Shown here piece after piece: positions 38,401 through 50,918 of a stretch of DNA of 64,000 bases. The position numbers and the translations under genes were made by a program. The DNA comes from Lycocorax pyrrhopterus obiensis. Lineage: Eukaryota > Chordata > Aves > Passeriformes > Paradisaeidae. A model generated the notes under the pieces. That model was not told the origin of the DNA, did not search any database, and saw only the letters and a program-made list of their open reading frames with translations. The number at the start of each line of letters is the position of its first letter. Within the stretch, counting starts at the first letter, position 1. The stretch lies in NCBI GenBank assembly GCA_014706295.1, contig JACSVZ010000001.1, positions 115,083,111 through 115,147,110 on the forward strand, written 5' to 3'.

Positions 38401-41400
38401 GCTTTAGTCATAAAAATTCATTACTTCAGTGTAATGAAAATCATACTGATGTGCCTCACAACTGCATAAATGTTTCTCTGCTCAAAGAACACTACCTCCA
38501 TGAAGCTCACCAACAAGAATTTTCCCTTATTCATAAAGCATTTCATAGCAAGACTATCTCTTCATTTCTTTCTATAGTTTCCTTAGTTTAAACCAGATCA
38601 AAAGGCTTTCAACGTATGTCCTATGAAATAAAGGCCCTGAAACCCAAACATTCAAAGTAATTTTTTTTTGTCCATGTTGAATAACTGTGAAGTCAACCTG
38701 AGCTGCTACCTGGCAGCTCAAATAATCAGGTAATTTGGATGATGCATTCACTGAATTCAGTGCAATCACATCTCATATGGAGACACGAACACCAGATATC
38801 AGAAAAGAATCGCTTGGGTCAGAGAAAGACTCAAGCACACAAAATCACAGTTAAAGATAAAATATATTAGTGCAAAAGACTGAACAGTTCTTCAATCCCT
38901 CTTTCCACAGACTGAACATCAACTCGTTTACTTTTTGTTTTCCTACAGACACTATGAAAAAGAAGATCCTTAACTAAGCAGTCCTTAACTGAAGGGTATT
39001 ATTTTGTATAAACCAAATGCTGCACCTTTGAATTACAGCGTATCCTTGATTTTATTTACACAACTCAGTGCAGTTCCAGATGATTCACTTCAGCCATCCA
39101 TGTTTGCAAATGGACATACAGTAAATTATCTTTCTGCAGGGAAAATATGTGGCTATTTGGGGATTTTTTCATTCATTCACTCCCACTTCTGAAAGTTCAG
39201 GTGAATTACTGGAGACTTCCAATTTAACAAGGTGAGTCGCTTACAAAAATGAAGCAATTTGATTCCACCAACACATGCAGTTACTACCCACGCTGGGGGG
39301 TGGTAAGGAAAGCTGTAGGGAACACTAATGTAAATTATCTGCTAACAGAGCACATCGAAAACTCCTGTTTTGAGGTATCTGTACAAGTGAAGAAGATACT
39401 TAGGCCAAACATCTTCACAGGGTTTCCAGAAGGACCTTTTTATCAAAGGGCCACATTTACTCAAATAACATGGAAACAATACTGACAGCTCAGGAGAGAA
39501 AACAAAGACCAGACTAGGATCTCTGTCACTGCAACCACGCCATGATTCAGTGATTTTATCAAAACTCAGAAGCTGCAGGGGTGTTTTGGACTCATCTAAA
39601 CATTCAAGCAATTCAGAATTTCATAGAAAAAGAATTAAACAATTTCTGTTCCACATAAAACAAACTAGATTATAAACCATCCAGCCCTCCAGGCTGAAGC
39701 CTGAACAATCAGATGAGCTACATGGTAATTTATCCATTAACCTTTACAATGTGTGTCCCATGATCCACCTGAACCCCAAATGGAGGGACAAATGCAAATC
39801 ACGAAGAACACTGTCTGTTGTCACTAGATTTAGCATAATCTATATACAGTTCTAAATGTCAACATCTAATCAAGCCTAATCTATTATTGATCTCCTTTTT
39901 TGTTTTCAAAATATTCATCTACAACACAAATTTCCATCAGCTTTTATTTCTTCAGGCACATCTCTCAAGTATAAAATGCATCTGTCAGATGAGAGCTATT
40001 GAAAATAATTTCCTAATTTGCTTTAAAGCAACGGAAACCTACTAATGCTAAGGCCTCGGGACATTACTTAAAACCCAAACTACTTGTTACAAAATTTGTA
40101 AACCAAATTATTAGTGGTAAAGTGAATAGGATAAGCACTACTGGAACTTTTAATGTATTTAGTGATGCTGAAGGGATACCATGAGAAAGGAACAGCCTGG
40201 GAAACTCCCTACAAGGGCGACCTCCATTGACCTCCTCTATAGATATGGCTCTTGCTATTTAACTCTTTGAACTTCCAACACAGTTTTTTGCCTTCTAAAC
40301 ATGGAGTTTAAACATGGAAAATCCAAGTTTCAAAATTCCTTTGCTGCTTCATGTAATCTACTGGCAAGGCGCATGTTCTCACTATCATCTAATGCTTACA
40401 CCCTGGAAGATGGCAGCTCTCTTGCCTTAAGTAATTCAGATCATTTAGTAGAGAATTGCACTGTCAATCCAAATAAAGCACCCTATGTGAATGATAGGTG
40501 AAGAGGGGGAGAGAAAAAAAATGAAGCTTTCTGAATATAAAATTTGCAGCAGGAAAGGAAAGTTTGTACTACCTACATTTTTACACTAATGGGATTAGCG
40601 AGTTCCACACTCAAAAGTCAGGAAAAGCCAGAGCTGAAGTAGTCCCTGTGGCTCTGAGTCTCCATTAAAGAGAGCTGGTTCCTGTGATAGTGGGAGTCAA
40701 ACAGCTCCCTGGGCCAGCTGGCCAAGGTTCCTGCTGTGAGGTTCAGGCCTTGCCCTCTGGAAGGCTCTTAAGAGACAAAATGGCAAGAAGGTTTCAGGTC
40801 TTTAATTCGTGTGGTATGAATCTACTTCATCTGCAGTCAGCATTTTGAGAAACCGAGCTTTGATATATCATGGATTTTTAAAACAGGAAGACGGTGCTCC
40901 TAGCAGAGAACAACTTAGTTATGGACAGGAAGAGAAAAAACAGTGAGTTTCACTGAAGACTACACTGAAAGCCAAGGTGCTGTATCTACCTCTGCCACCT
41001 ACGTGTGAGCACATCAAAAACTAATTCCTTGGAATTTGCAATGGGTGTCACAGACTGACACCTGAACGAAAAGCTTTAGCCTTTAACTCCTCAGATCAGT
41101 GCTATAAAGACATGAAGGCTTACTCAAAAGAATATTGTGGAAATAGTAGTTTTGAAGAGATCCAACACCGAAAAAAGAACTCTCCATGCAGCCTAAAGTT
41201 TGCACAGAGCCTTGGATTAAACATCAGTGACAAAAAATGCTGGTGGATTCCTTCCAGCCACCAGAATTCACCTTTCTACACTAAATGAGATGCCCTTTAG
41301 GTAGTCTGTAGGAAAACTGGAGTATATGTTAATATCATTATATTCACCTCCATCAAGAGGAACCATTAAACGTGGAATATGATGTGATTTTCTGGTTGCC

Positions 41401-44400
41401 TTTTGCAATCCCAGACTTCTTCAGATGCAGCTTTTATGATACCTGTTTCTAGTGGACCATTTTTCCTTCTGTAGTGTCACTCCTCTTCCTTTGAATACAA
41501 CACCATCTTACAAAAGCAAATTCTTACCCTTAGCATGATGTGTATCTATATTTCTTAAGAGAATTAGGTTAACTCTTTCTGAAATTCAGTGTAAATCTGT
41601 AATTTAATGACTTTCTTACCACATACCAAAATCACAGCGTAAGCATTCCTAGTTTTGCCTCTTCACAATAGATTCTGGGTTCCCATCGCATCTGATGGAA
41701 GCTGAGTGAGAGTTTGGCTGAGAAGCTCTTGTGTGCCACAGCTCTCATCATGTTTCTCCATTCCTAAATGCTAACTGTATTCATATTTACCTAAATTAAA
41801 TGCTCCTCTAAAAAATAAAGTCCGCTCAACTAAATTATTTAATCTAAAATAGCCCTCTAAGTGGGTGTTTCTAGTGTATCATTCTGGCATGGTAGTGTTT
41901 AGCAACTTCTGCAGTACAAACAAAAGCAATCTACCAGAGACAAAGGTTTTACATTTCCCTTGCTTTCCTTTTCAAAGGTCTTCAGCAGCCACACACAACA
42001 GAGTAAAAAGGACTGTGCAATTTTATATGGTCCCACTTTGTTTAGTAGAAAGTGCTGGATTCAAACCACATTTTGAAATATGAATCCTTCATCCAAATGC
42101 TTTCCATGCAATCAATTTCCAGCCACAAATACTGGAAGCATTACAGAAGAAGATGGCTAGGTCTCCTTTGAAATTTTTTAGTATGTCCAAAATATATTCG
42201 AACAATTCTAAATTTTAGCAGAATTTTTTTTCTATAATATTTGATTTTAAACCAGCAGGCAAAACCCACTGAGAAAATCAGCCTGGGAACATTCAGAAAG
42301 ATAACCACTTTTACCCCAATTAAAATGCTAGTGCATTATCTTATAGAATGCTTTCTAATTTGTTCTTTTATTCCTTTATTTTAAGCAAGAAGCAAACAGT
42401 AGTCAGAGAATACAAATTACAGCAGCAAGTGCACTCTAACCAAGGGTCCCCAGCCAAAACAAATCACTCATTACATGCATCAATGATACTGTTTGCAGTA
42501 TGTGACTTTTCCCCTTTTGTTCTAGGTGCAGAAGCCATTAAATGGATTGAGGCAGCGGAGCTCCCAGCAAATTCACTTTTTAACTATGTTCTCATTCTGT
42601 ATGTGCACCTCCACAGGAGGTTGTTACACACAGTGCCTGCTGCCCACCTTCCTTCTGCACTGAAGTGCCACAGCACTGACTGTTTTAATCTAAAACCTGT
42701 GTAATGGCAAAAACATGTTGGCATGAAGGAAAGCTGTGTTATCAATGCAGTTAACATACCCAAATATTGAAATGTTCCCTCTGGATTGCTGTGTTTATGT
42801 CACTGCTTCTCACCTAAGTATCGCTTGTGCTGTCCCACTTCCCCTCATCAGTGGGATACTGCTCCTCTTGGAGAATCTGTCAGCAAACACCAGACACCGT
42901 GAAAGAGTGTCTGGGACTCACACACCTTACAGCAAATGAAACCACCTCTCAGGAGGAAAAAAAAATCTGTCAGCTTCTTAGAAATCTACCTAAACACAAA
43001 CCAGGAACTTCTATTTGGAGACAAAATACATTTTAAATCCTCAGATTATTCTACAGAAAGGAAATTTTATTTTGAATCTAATCTCCGCATGAAACAAGTG
43101 CTTTTGAATTTTAAAGACCTGACCCTACTTGACTGTCAAAAGAAATGTCAGTCAATAATATTACAGCAAATTTTGATACAGTCTTAATTTAAAGATCAAA
43201 ATACCCCTAACATCCTTTAAAAACACAGGATGCTTTATATATAGAATGGGAATAGATCCATAAAAGAAAGTAATAGTAGCTGCTGGCTTGAAGGTGGAGG
43301 AGTACTATGACCTACTGTAAAACAATTGTTTAAAGAGCAGAAAACTGTTTGTACAGTATCATAAACCAGAGTGGGGGGGAACACCCATGCATTGTTTGGG
43401 CAGGGGTTTTTTATTATCCATAAAACTATCTACACCCTCATTAAAATACCTTCATTTATTAAAATTAACAAACCTCTAATTATTAATTATCAAGGTATTC
43501 AGCATATTTCTTTTTCTTTTACAGGATGCTAGAATTTTGTCCAAACACAGATACCCAAGACAGTAAATGAGAGAAATGCTAACTTCAAGAAGTATTATGT
43601 TTTGTGGCAGAGAAATCAGCAGAACTTTCCTACTGACTAAGAAAATCTTTAGGGGGTTTGGGTTTTGCTGAGACAGTTTTGGGTTTTGTTTTCATTTGGC
43701 TTTTGGGGTTTTTTAATACAATGGATTAGTCAGCTTCAGATATAAAACACACAGTTTATTTAAAGCCACGACTGGTCTCTAAACTTTGCTCTGTAACACA
43801 TTAAAATTAGCACTGAGGTCACGAATGGCTGCTGGATTAACTGAAGTGACTTCTCTGCAATGATTCTTTTGAACAGACTGGTTCTTAGATGTGGGAATGA
43901 TCAATACCCAACCTACACAAAAGGTGTTGCAATATTGATCATGAAAGCATCCTTGGAACTAAAATAAGGATAGCTGGAGTAAGTGTTAGGAAGACTAAGG
44001 GGATTATGGGAAACGAACAAGCTAAAGATAATTTCACTGTTGAATTTTAATCACTTTTGTATGGTCCAGAAAGACATACTGAAAAAAATTGTGGTTTTAT
44101 CATGTGAGAGACATCTTTTCAGCAGTAATTCTCAGTTCTAACACCTCACCATAAAGATTGACATATCATTTACAAGTTAAAAACCAGCTTCTGAAGGCGT
44201 ATTGTTCACAACAGATAGCTTTTTGTTCACCTCTCCTGCACTATAACATGGCCTCTGGAGGTCAGGATAGATTTTGGACAAATAATTTATCCAAAATTGT
44301 CTATTTCTATCCATTTTATCATTCTCCCTGTCACAGAGTTCAGCATGTTAACGGGTATATCAAACACAAGGCCAGCCTCATCTTTGTGTCAATGTCAAGT

Positions 44401-47400
44401 TGGGGAAATCCGAGGATCCTAATGAAACATTCCAGCTAACACACACAGCTACAATAGGAATATATACTAAAGATTGGGATATAAGAACAATAAAATGCTT
44501 CCCATGTTGTACACATGCATAATTTTCCCAAAATCCCTAACCAGTTAAATGAGATTTTTAAACATTAGACTTTTCATGAAAAAAAAAAAGCCAACAAAAT
44601 GGGTATTGACTTACTCTGTATCTTACTGAGACACAACTTACTGAACTTTTAGGCTTTCCTAAAATTCTCAAGTGAAAATTCTAACATCAGATATCCTAAA
44701 CAAGCCCTCACGCCAAGTAATGACCTAAAAGTATCTATCTGGAAACACAGAGGAGATTTTAATAAGAAAAACTCAATTTCCTACATGCTTTTTCCTTCTC
44801 TCTTTTTCTTTGGTAAACTTTTTGACCTCCCAGAGGGAGTGATGTCTGACCAGATAGTTAAATTTGTAAACTTCAGGAAACACTTCAGTTCCTCTGTGGT
44901 GTTTTCACTCCTGTAAATTACATGAAAACTACTGTATTGATTTAGTTTTTAAACTGTATCTGCTTAAGCTATGCGTTTATTCATATTTAATATTTCCATA
45001 CCAATCATGCTCATTTGTCCAAAACCAATTTAATGAAATATCCAGACAGCACTCAGTACTGCCAAATACAACACCAGGAATGTATCCTGAACCATTAATT
45101 GCAAATCTGTTCATTTCATGGCATACAAATCCAGGCTTTTGGATAACAAGTCATTTCATGCAGATCTACAACTGCAGAGGTTCCCAAGTCTTCATTAGCA
45201 CACAAGTCCATATGGATGTGGGATTTTACACACTGGTAAAAATATTTTTAACAGTTTCTTAAGAACTTGAAACTGAAGTATGATTTTGCTCATGACTTTA
45301 TCTACATGCTGAAAAGGGAATGACAAACATTAACCACAATGGCTTTGTTTATTTAATTTTCTCATGTTTCTGTAACGATGTAAAAGCTCATTAAAGTATG
45401 AGCTGGACAACTGAACATCAGAACTCACCAGGACTACAGAACAACACAGGCAGCAGCACAGCCTTTCTACAGTACCTTAAGTCCTCAAAGAGATATCCTC
45501 CAGCAGTAAAACATCAGCTTCATTCAGAGAAAAGTTTAGTCTCTCCACACTTAGTCCTTGGTCTCCTTATTGCTACAGGAAAAGAATCTGAGTTCTGTAG
45601 TCAGAAAGAGTGCCTGTATGTGGTGGATGGCACTTCTGTAAAAATAAATACGTGAATAAAAATGAGCCAACTTCTTCGAACTGATGAATACCTCAAGGTC
45701 ATTAGTAATCTACCTGGTATTTTACTACCAGAATCAAAAAGCTTTATTACCTACTTTGAGCTACCCAATTTACATCAAGTGTAATCATTGTGAAAATAAA
45801 GGCTATATGAATTTCAGAACTGACATTTGACATTATTTCTTATTTCAACTTTTTTTTATTGTAAGAGGAAAAAAATAAATGCAGGTGCCTTTTAGAGGTA
45901 TGAATAAAAAGACCAACCTTGCATAATCTGACAAGAAGTAATGATACCTGGAAACTGAAAAAGCAACAGCTTTTTTACACTTCACTGATAGACATGATGC
46001 ATTATAAACTCTGCAAGTTCTGTAGTTGGCTTCAGGAATTAATTGTCTGGTGATACATAATGGCAGATACAACCTGAAAGGAGCCAGGGTACAGAAACTC
46101 TTTCTGGTTTACATATATGTAGAAGCAAATATGTTTTCTCATTTTTATGTATGTAGAAACATTCATGTGTGCATGCTTAGCACAGGACACTGTTGAGCCG
46201 TTACCTGGTATGACCTTTATCTTAAAAGCTCCCACATGTTTTGCATAAGGAACTGCACAGGTCAGATGCCATTACCTGTAATTTTAGGTCTGACAGCAAT
46301 TGCCCAATTCATTGTGTTCTGGCAAGCAAAGAACAAAGCTACACCACAGCACGCTGAAATCCTGCACAGTAACCTGCTCATACTGGATGTCACAGACAAC
46401 CACTGAAAATCTGTGTGAACATTCACTCAACCTCCACCATTAACCTCTGTTCCAAGCTGTTCTGCCACACACTGCAGTGCTCACTGCTCCTATGCAATTC
46501 CATGGCCTTGCCCACCTACAGGGTTTTCCTGAGCAGTAAAAAATAGCCCTTGGCATGGTCATAATATGTTTTTGAACTGACCATTCCATGAAGATGAATG
46601 AGTAAGTTCACTTCCCTGTGAATAGTATTGTTTGTGCCTGCCTTGCTACAGATTCTCTAAGACATCACACATTGATTTACTGGGTGAAGAATGACAACCT
46701 AAGAGCCTTAGAGCTATATAAAAGCATATGTAGTTCTTTCTGTTTGACAAGAACAAAAAAGATTAATCCCAACATGGTTCTAATAACAATTTATAAGACC
46801 AGAGTATACTATTTTTCTGAAAATCCCTCTTTAATAACAGGAAACAAACCAGTAAGAACGAAGTGGAAGAGCTGCCTGTTTACCGAGTCAGATTAATAAA
46901 CCTATTCCCCTTCCATCCTTTTCACCCAAACAATCAAGAGACCCAAACAAAACATTCCTTTGCAATTCAGTACTAATGCTGGTATGTTTCTGAACATAAA
47001 ATAGAAGAAAAAATATACCAGATAGCAAAGTTAATAGTTATAATAATTATTAGTGAAAACACAACAGCAATTATTGCAAAGATGTTTTCAACACATGCAT
47101 GCTGAAAATATCACTTCAGGAAAATTTAAAGAAATTATGTTTCCTCACAAGATTTTAAAAAATTCTTTGCAGTTGGGATTCCAAGTGTTAGTAACTGGCA
47201 TTTTAACCTTCCACATTTAAGTGCTTCCACAATGGGCAACTTTTTTATTGTAGTCATTTCTTTTCCTTCAATTCCTGGATTTAGAGAAAATTATCATTAA
47301 AAGCAGACTCTTTTTGCTAGCATTTTATTAACCAGGCAGGGGTGTGTGTGTTACAGCACCTGTACTAATTCAGTCCATTTTCAGTTCACTTGGGTTTTGT

Positions 47401-48949
47401 TGAGTTATATTTATTGAGCTGTATTTATTATTTGATTTCTGTGGTGATATGGCAGTACCAAAGGTAAGAGGCTGCTTGTTCTACTGAAGTTTGGAAGCAA
47501 TGTGCAGAAAGAGAAGTGACTCACAAGTTAGGAAATTCACCAGTACTCTGTGCAGCCAACACCACAACACCTGGCCTTGTTAGGAAAACTTACATCAACA
47601 TCAAGAAACCACTTCGTCCCTGACGTACTTTTGGTAACTTTACCCCATCCTTAACTTGCCTTTTAAAACACTATTTAAACACTACTGATTTAATCCCAGA
47701 ATATCACATACTAGTTTAGAAACCTAATCTAAGCAGCATTATTTGATAAAAACTCTCTGCCTTTGATGCTATTATGCTGCCTTAGCTATTCTACAACACC
47801 AAGAATATTTTTTTTTTTAAAATCACATTCATGGATCGTGTTAGGCCTTGTGGTAATGCAGCAGACATTAGCATGCACTAATGCCTGTGACATCAAAGGA
47901 AAGCTGGGTTGTGCCACCGTGAGAGTCTGATGTCTTCCAAGACACAAGAAAGGGTAAAAATCAGCCTTGATATGATTGTAGGCTCTACAATTACAAACTG
48001 GAATTATTCATCACACTCAGCATGGGAGAGGTAAAGGAATCATACTAACTTGGAATGTCCTTGCCATAACTCACCCTGATGGCACAGGGGCTTTGTGGCC
48101 ATACTATGGTTCTTCCCTGTTTTCTAAAGATCTTATTCTCTGATTTTACTGTTACTGATGTGGATACAAAGAACACTGAAAACAAACTGCCCAACAAAAA
48201 TGTGAAAACACATGAACTGTATATTTGATAATACTCCACGACTGAACCCAGTTTGTTTTCTTTCCCCATTACTTTCCACCATTGCCAATTTCAACGCTCC
48301 TTGTAATTTCTGTCAGCAACAACATTTAGAGCTACCCTTCAGTTCCTGTATTTTCAGTCACATCACACTAAAATCCAAAAAAAGACAGATTGCACAAAAA
48401 AATGTTAAAGGTACAGAAGACTCATACTTCAGGAGCAAATGCATCCTCTGCAACTTAAATAGAGAAATGTACAAAAACAAGCAGTTCGGGAAATTCTCTG
48501 CTCTATCCAGATATTTGATAACATATAACGTGATGTTTCATAATCAGGTCTGGGCTCCTTTCTTCAGTTCTTCCTAACAAAATATTATGTCCTCTGGGCG
48601 TGCTATGCATTTTTATTTCTATAAACAGGATGATTCCCTTCTTAATCCAGAGGCACTTTTCTTAAACGCACACTTTACAACCCGAAGAATTAAAACACCG
48701 TCTTCAGTGCGACCTGATGAGCATGCACCTGGTAGAAAGATTCTAAATGGTTTTTTTTCCGGCAATCAGCCCGTAGTGTGCACAGATTAGGCGTTAAGGA
48801 CAGCCAGGCACCTTTGAACAGTTCGCTCACGAGCAGCAATGGTTTGCTCACCCCCTAAGGCGCGATGAGCTCTCTCAAACCCATTCTGAAGGGCTTTGCG
48901 TTCGGCCGGACCGAAGCAAACCTTAAACCCACGGATCAACTAAAATGAT
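35487..48949. other. Intron 1 sequence, nothing firmly recognised
   Basis: About 13.5 kb of AT-rich intron. A doubtful decayed CR1 lies at 37.2-37.6 kb. Short G/T-rich patches occur near 43650-43715. An 8-bp inverted repeat (AATACCTT and AAGGTATT) spans about 43446-43499. No exon of EPHA6 or of another gene is visible. Confidence 0.6.
37190..37620 (+). mobile_element. Possible strongly decayed CR1
   Basis: Plus-strand text such as TGTGGTTCTGGCCACC, then a CAAGAAAGAGTGGATT segment, GGCAACTGTAACTGTCACAG and later GAGGGAACATGGCTTAACTG recalls the order of CR1 landmarks, but each is heavily diverged and the spacing is irregular. It could be chance. Repeat-library alignment would be needed to accept it. 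Confidence 0.3.
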
Positions 48950-49199
48950 GCTACCGCTCCACCTTGCCGGGAGGTAACTTTCGGTTCCCCGCTCCCAGTC
49001 CCACACCCCGGCGGCTGAGGATGCCTGGGGCGACAGCGGAGAGCTCCCGGCAGCCAAGGAGTTATCCCCGGCGGGGGACGGCAGCTCGCCCTGCCGGGGC
49101 GGGCTGGGCAGCGGAGCCCCGCTGCTCCTCTGGCCGCAAGCGCCCAACTTTTGGGGGCGGCAGGAAGGGGCGGCCGCCGGGAGGCGCCCGGTCCCACAT

Positions 49200-49263
49200 C
49201 CCCGCATCCCTGTGTCCCTGCATCCTTGTGGCCCCGCATCCCTGTGGCCCCGCATCCCTGTGG
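49200..49263. repeat. 16-bp GC-rich minisatellite in the CpG island
   Basis: About four head-to-tail copies of a 16-bp unit, CCCCGCATCCCTGTGG. The two copies nearest exon 1 (49232-49247 and 49248-49263) are identical, and the two farther copies are slightly diverged. The array lies in intron 1 about 135 bp past the exon 1 donor, within the island. All three frames stay open on both strands, which produces repetitive predicted peptides that should not be taken as protein. Confidence 0.9.
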
Positions 49264-49397
49264 CCCCATCCGCGGCCGGGAGAGGCCGAGCTGGCGGCCG
49301 CAGGTGCGCACCCTCCCTCCATCTCCTCCTAGCCCTCGCCCGCCGGAAAGTTGCGGGGAGCCCGCACCGCAGCGCACCCGCGGCCGCCCTCACTCAC

Positions 49398-49500
49398 CGT
49401 GGTTGCTGGCGACGTGCCCGGCGGCGGCGGGGCGCGCTGTCAGCAGGGGGAGGAGGAGGCCGACTCTCCAGAGCAATGCCCTCACCTCACTACACCCCAT
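49398..49500 (-). CDS. EPHA6: EPHA6 coding exon 1 (start codon, signal peptide)
   Basis: First coding exon of the Eph receptor tyrosine kinase EPHA6, a plasma-membrane receptor for GPI-anchored ephrin-A ligands used in axon guidance. Read on the minus strand it gives 34 codons plus one base, beginning MGCSEVRALL and continuing through a hydrophobic LLLPLLTA core to a small-residue stretch (AAA, residues 25-27) where signal cleavage is plausible, then GHVASNH. Human EPHA6, from memory, begins MGGCEVR, shares the LPLLTA core and HVSN near the end, and also has 34 residues before the first Val of the ligand-binding domain. The start at 49500 has the strong Kozak context GCCATGG. An in-frame upstream ATG at 49635 has a weak context (T at -3, C at +4). 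The exon ends at a consensus donor, G|GTGAGT, in phase 1; the leftover G joins TT of exon 2 to make Val. Exon and gene identity are confident; the exact signal cleavage site is inference. Confidence 0.94.
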
Positions 49501-50810
49501 GGCTGGTGCCCGCCGAGTGCCCCGCGACCTCGGCCAGCCGAGGCTGCCCGTGCCTCCCCCAGGCCGGCGGGGACCGCCGCCGCCCCGCGCTGCCTGCACT
49601 GCCGCCGGGGGCTGCGCGGGCCGGGGCGGGCGCATCCACCGCCGGGGTCCCGGGGCACGGCGGCAGCCCGGAGGGCGAGGGCGGGCGGGGGCGCCGGGAC
49701 CCCCGCTGCCGCCCTGCCGCGAGGGGCGGCGGCGCTGGCAGCGGGGAGAGCTCCGGCAACTTCCAGGCGGTGGCGGCGGGGGGGGATCGCGCCCCTCTCC
49801 CTCCGCCGGTTCCGGCCGGTGGCACCTTCAGCCCCGCAGGAGCGCCCCTCGCAGCCTCAGCAGCCTCCTGCGCGGCAGCAGCCTCCTCGCCCGGCCGCGC
49901 CGCACGCTGCCCCGCATCCCCGGCCGGAGGCAGCGCCGAGGGGCTTCAGGTTCCCACGGTGGAGCGCGACGAGGGCGAGAAGGGCCGGCGACTTCTCACG
50001 CTCCCGAATGCATCAAGGAAACTTGCAGGGCGGCATCCCCGACCCTCCGCCGCCGTGCCCGGCTCTGCCGCTCGCCCCTCTCAGTCAGTCTCTGTCTCTC
50101 CCCCTCTGCCGCGGAGCAATCAGAAACCAGGCGGCTCTGGTGTGATGTTCGCTGCTCCCTCCTGATTTGCGTGCCGCGCTGCCGGCTGCAGTTTTTTGGT
50201 GCCGCCGCTCCCCTGCCGCCCGCGGAGCGCTCGCCCCCTCCTCCGGCGCGGCCGCGGGGCCGCCCTGCTGCGCGCAGCCCGGCGGGTGCCGGGTCCGCCG
50301 GGAGCCAGCGCGGCCCCGCGCCGGGGGCGCTCCGGCACTCGCGCCCCGCCAGCCAGCGGGCGGCCCGGCGCGCCCGGGGGCAGCGGGGGAGGGACGGGCG
50401 GACGGAGGGAGGGAGGGAGGGAGGGACGGCAGGAGAGCGTAGGAGCGGCGGCCCCTCCTCAGCCGCCCGCCCGAGGGGAGCGCGGGGCGCGGTGCGGTGC
50501 GGTGCGTGAGGCGGGCGCGGGGAAGCGCCCCCTCGCCTCGGCGCTGCCGGCAGCCGCGGGCCGAGTGCGGCGGGCTCGGCGCTAGAGGGGGTTAGCGGAC
50601 AAGGCACGGGCAGAACGCAGCCCGGCCGGGGAGCGCCGCTCGGGAGGGGCCGCGGCCGCCGCTTAAAGGGGTGCGGGCCTCCACCCGCGGGTGGCGGCGA
50701 CTTGCGGGACAGGGGGACCCGCCCGGGGCGGCACTGGGCTGCCGCTGCTCATTAAAGTTACGCCCAGGGGATGCAAGGGACAAGCAAGCGTGAGGAGACC
50801 GCGTCCGAGC
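49501..50810 (-). promoter_or_regulatory. EPHA6 presumed 5' UTR and CpG-island promoter
   Basis: The sequence upstream of the EPHA6 start is very GC-rich with dense CpG dinucleotides and many GC boxes (GGGCGG or its complement), typical of a TATA-less CpG-island promoter. A CAAT-like element (GCAATCAG, around 50115-50122) and a TTTAAG-like element on the minus strand (around 50662-50668) are possible core-promoter elements, but neither is decisive. The transcription start is not visible from sequence and could lie anywhere from near 49.6 to 50.7 kb. The long open frames here on both strands come from scarcity of stop codons in GC-rich DNA. CpG density falls abruptly at a T23 run at 50834-50856. 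Confidence 0.75.
50405..50425. repeat. (GGGA)n tract in the promoter region
   Basis: Five consecutive GGGA-type units on the plus strand, so G-runs lie on the strand opposite EPHA6 sense. Four or more runs of three G separated by one base fit the G-quadruplex pattern. A regulatory role is inference. Confidence 0.85.
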
Positions 50811-50833
50811 ATCCCCGGAACATTTACTCTCCC

Positions 50834-50856
50834 TTTTTTTTTTTTTTTTTTTTTTT
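50834..50856. repeat. T23 homopolymer at the upstream edge of the CpG island
   Basis: Twenty-three consecutive T on the plus strand mark the abrupt end of CpG-dense sequence, about 1.33 kb upstream of the EPHA6 start codon. It could be an old poly(A) tail of a minus-strand retroposed sequence, but I recognise no element body beside it. It may simply be an expanded homopolymer. Confidence 0.85.
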
Positions 50857-50918
50857 GTGAATTAATTTCTCCGCCAGGTCCCAGGGGCGTGTGCAGGGCT
50901 GGGGGAGCCGCCTCGGGG

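Larger units (their letters stand above)
22369..49397 (-). other. EPHA6 intron 1 (complete, 27,029 bp)
   Basis: The interval runs from the exon 1 donor (GT at 49397-49396) to the exon 2 acceptor (AG at 22370-22369). I see no further Eph exon in it. It holds the promoter-proximal half of the CpG island with a 16-bp minisatellite, a CR1 3' end on each strand, a probable solo LTR, short tandem duplications, and otherwise ordinary AT-rich avian intron sequence. It may contain enhancers, but that cannot be judged without alignment to other species. Confidence 0.9.
48950..50810. promoter_or_regulatory. CpG island spanning EPHA6 exon 1
   Basis: About 1.9 kb of GC-rich, CpG-dense DNA sits abruptly inside an otherwise AT-rich, CpG-poor window. 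Exon 1 lies within it, with roughly 450 bp of intron 1 on one side and 1.3 kb of upstream sequence on the other. It contains a 16-bp minisatellite (49200-49263), a GGGA tract (50405-50425) and a run of G at about 49779-49786. The borders are judged by eye, so treat them as accurate to about 100 bp. Confidence 0.9.

Noticed and set aside
48923..49393. Minus-strand 156- and 145-codon frames with repeated GHRDAG-like peptides
   Set aside because: The repetition comes from the 16-bp minisatellite. The region is intron 1, just past the exon 1 donor.
49151..50509. 452-codon plus-strand open frame, and other long frames on both strands of the CpG island
   Set aside because: GC-rich DNA has few stop codons. 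The translations are Pro/Arg/Gly/Ala-rich with no domains, several overlapping frames are open at once, and the real coding exon lies on the minus strand.
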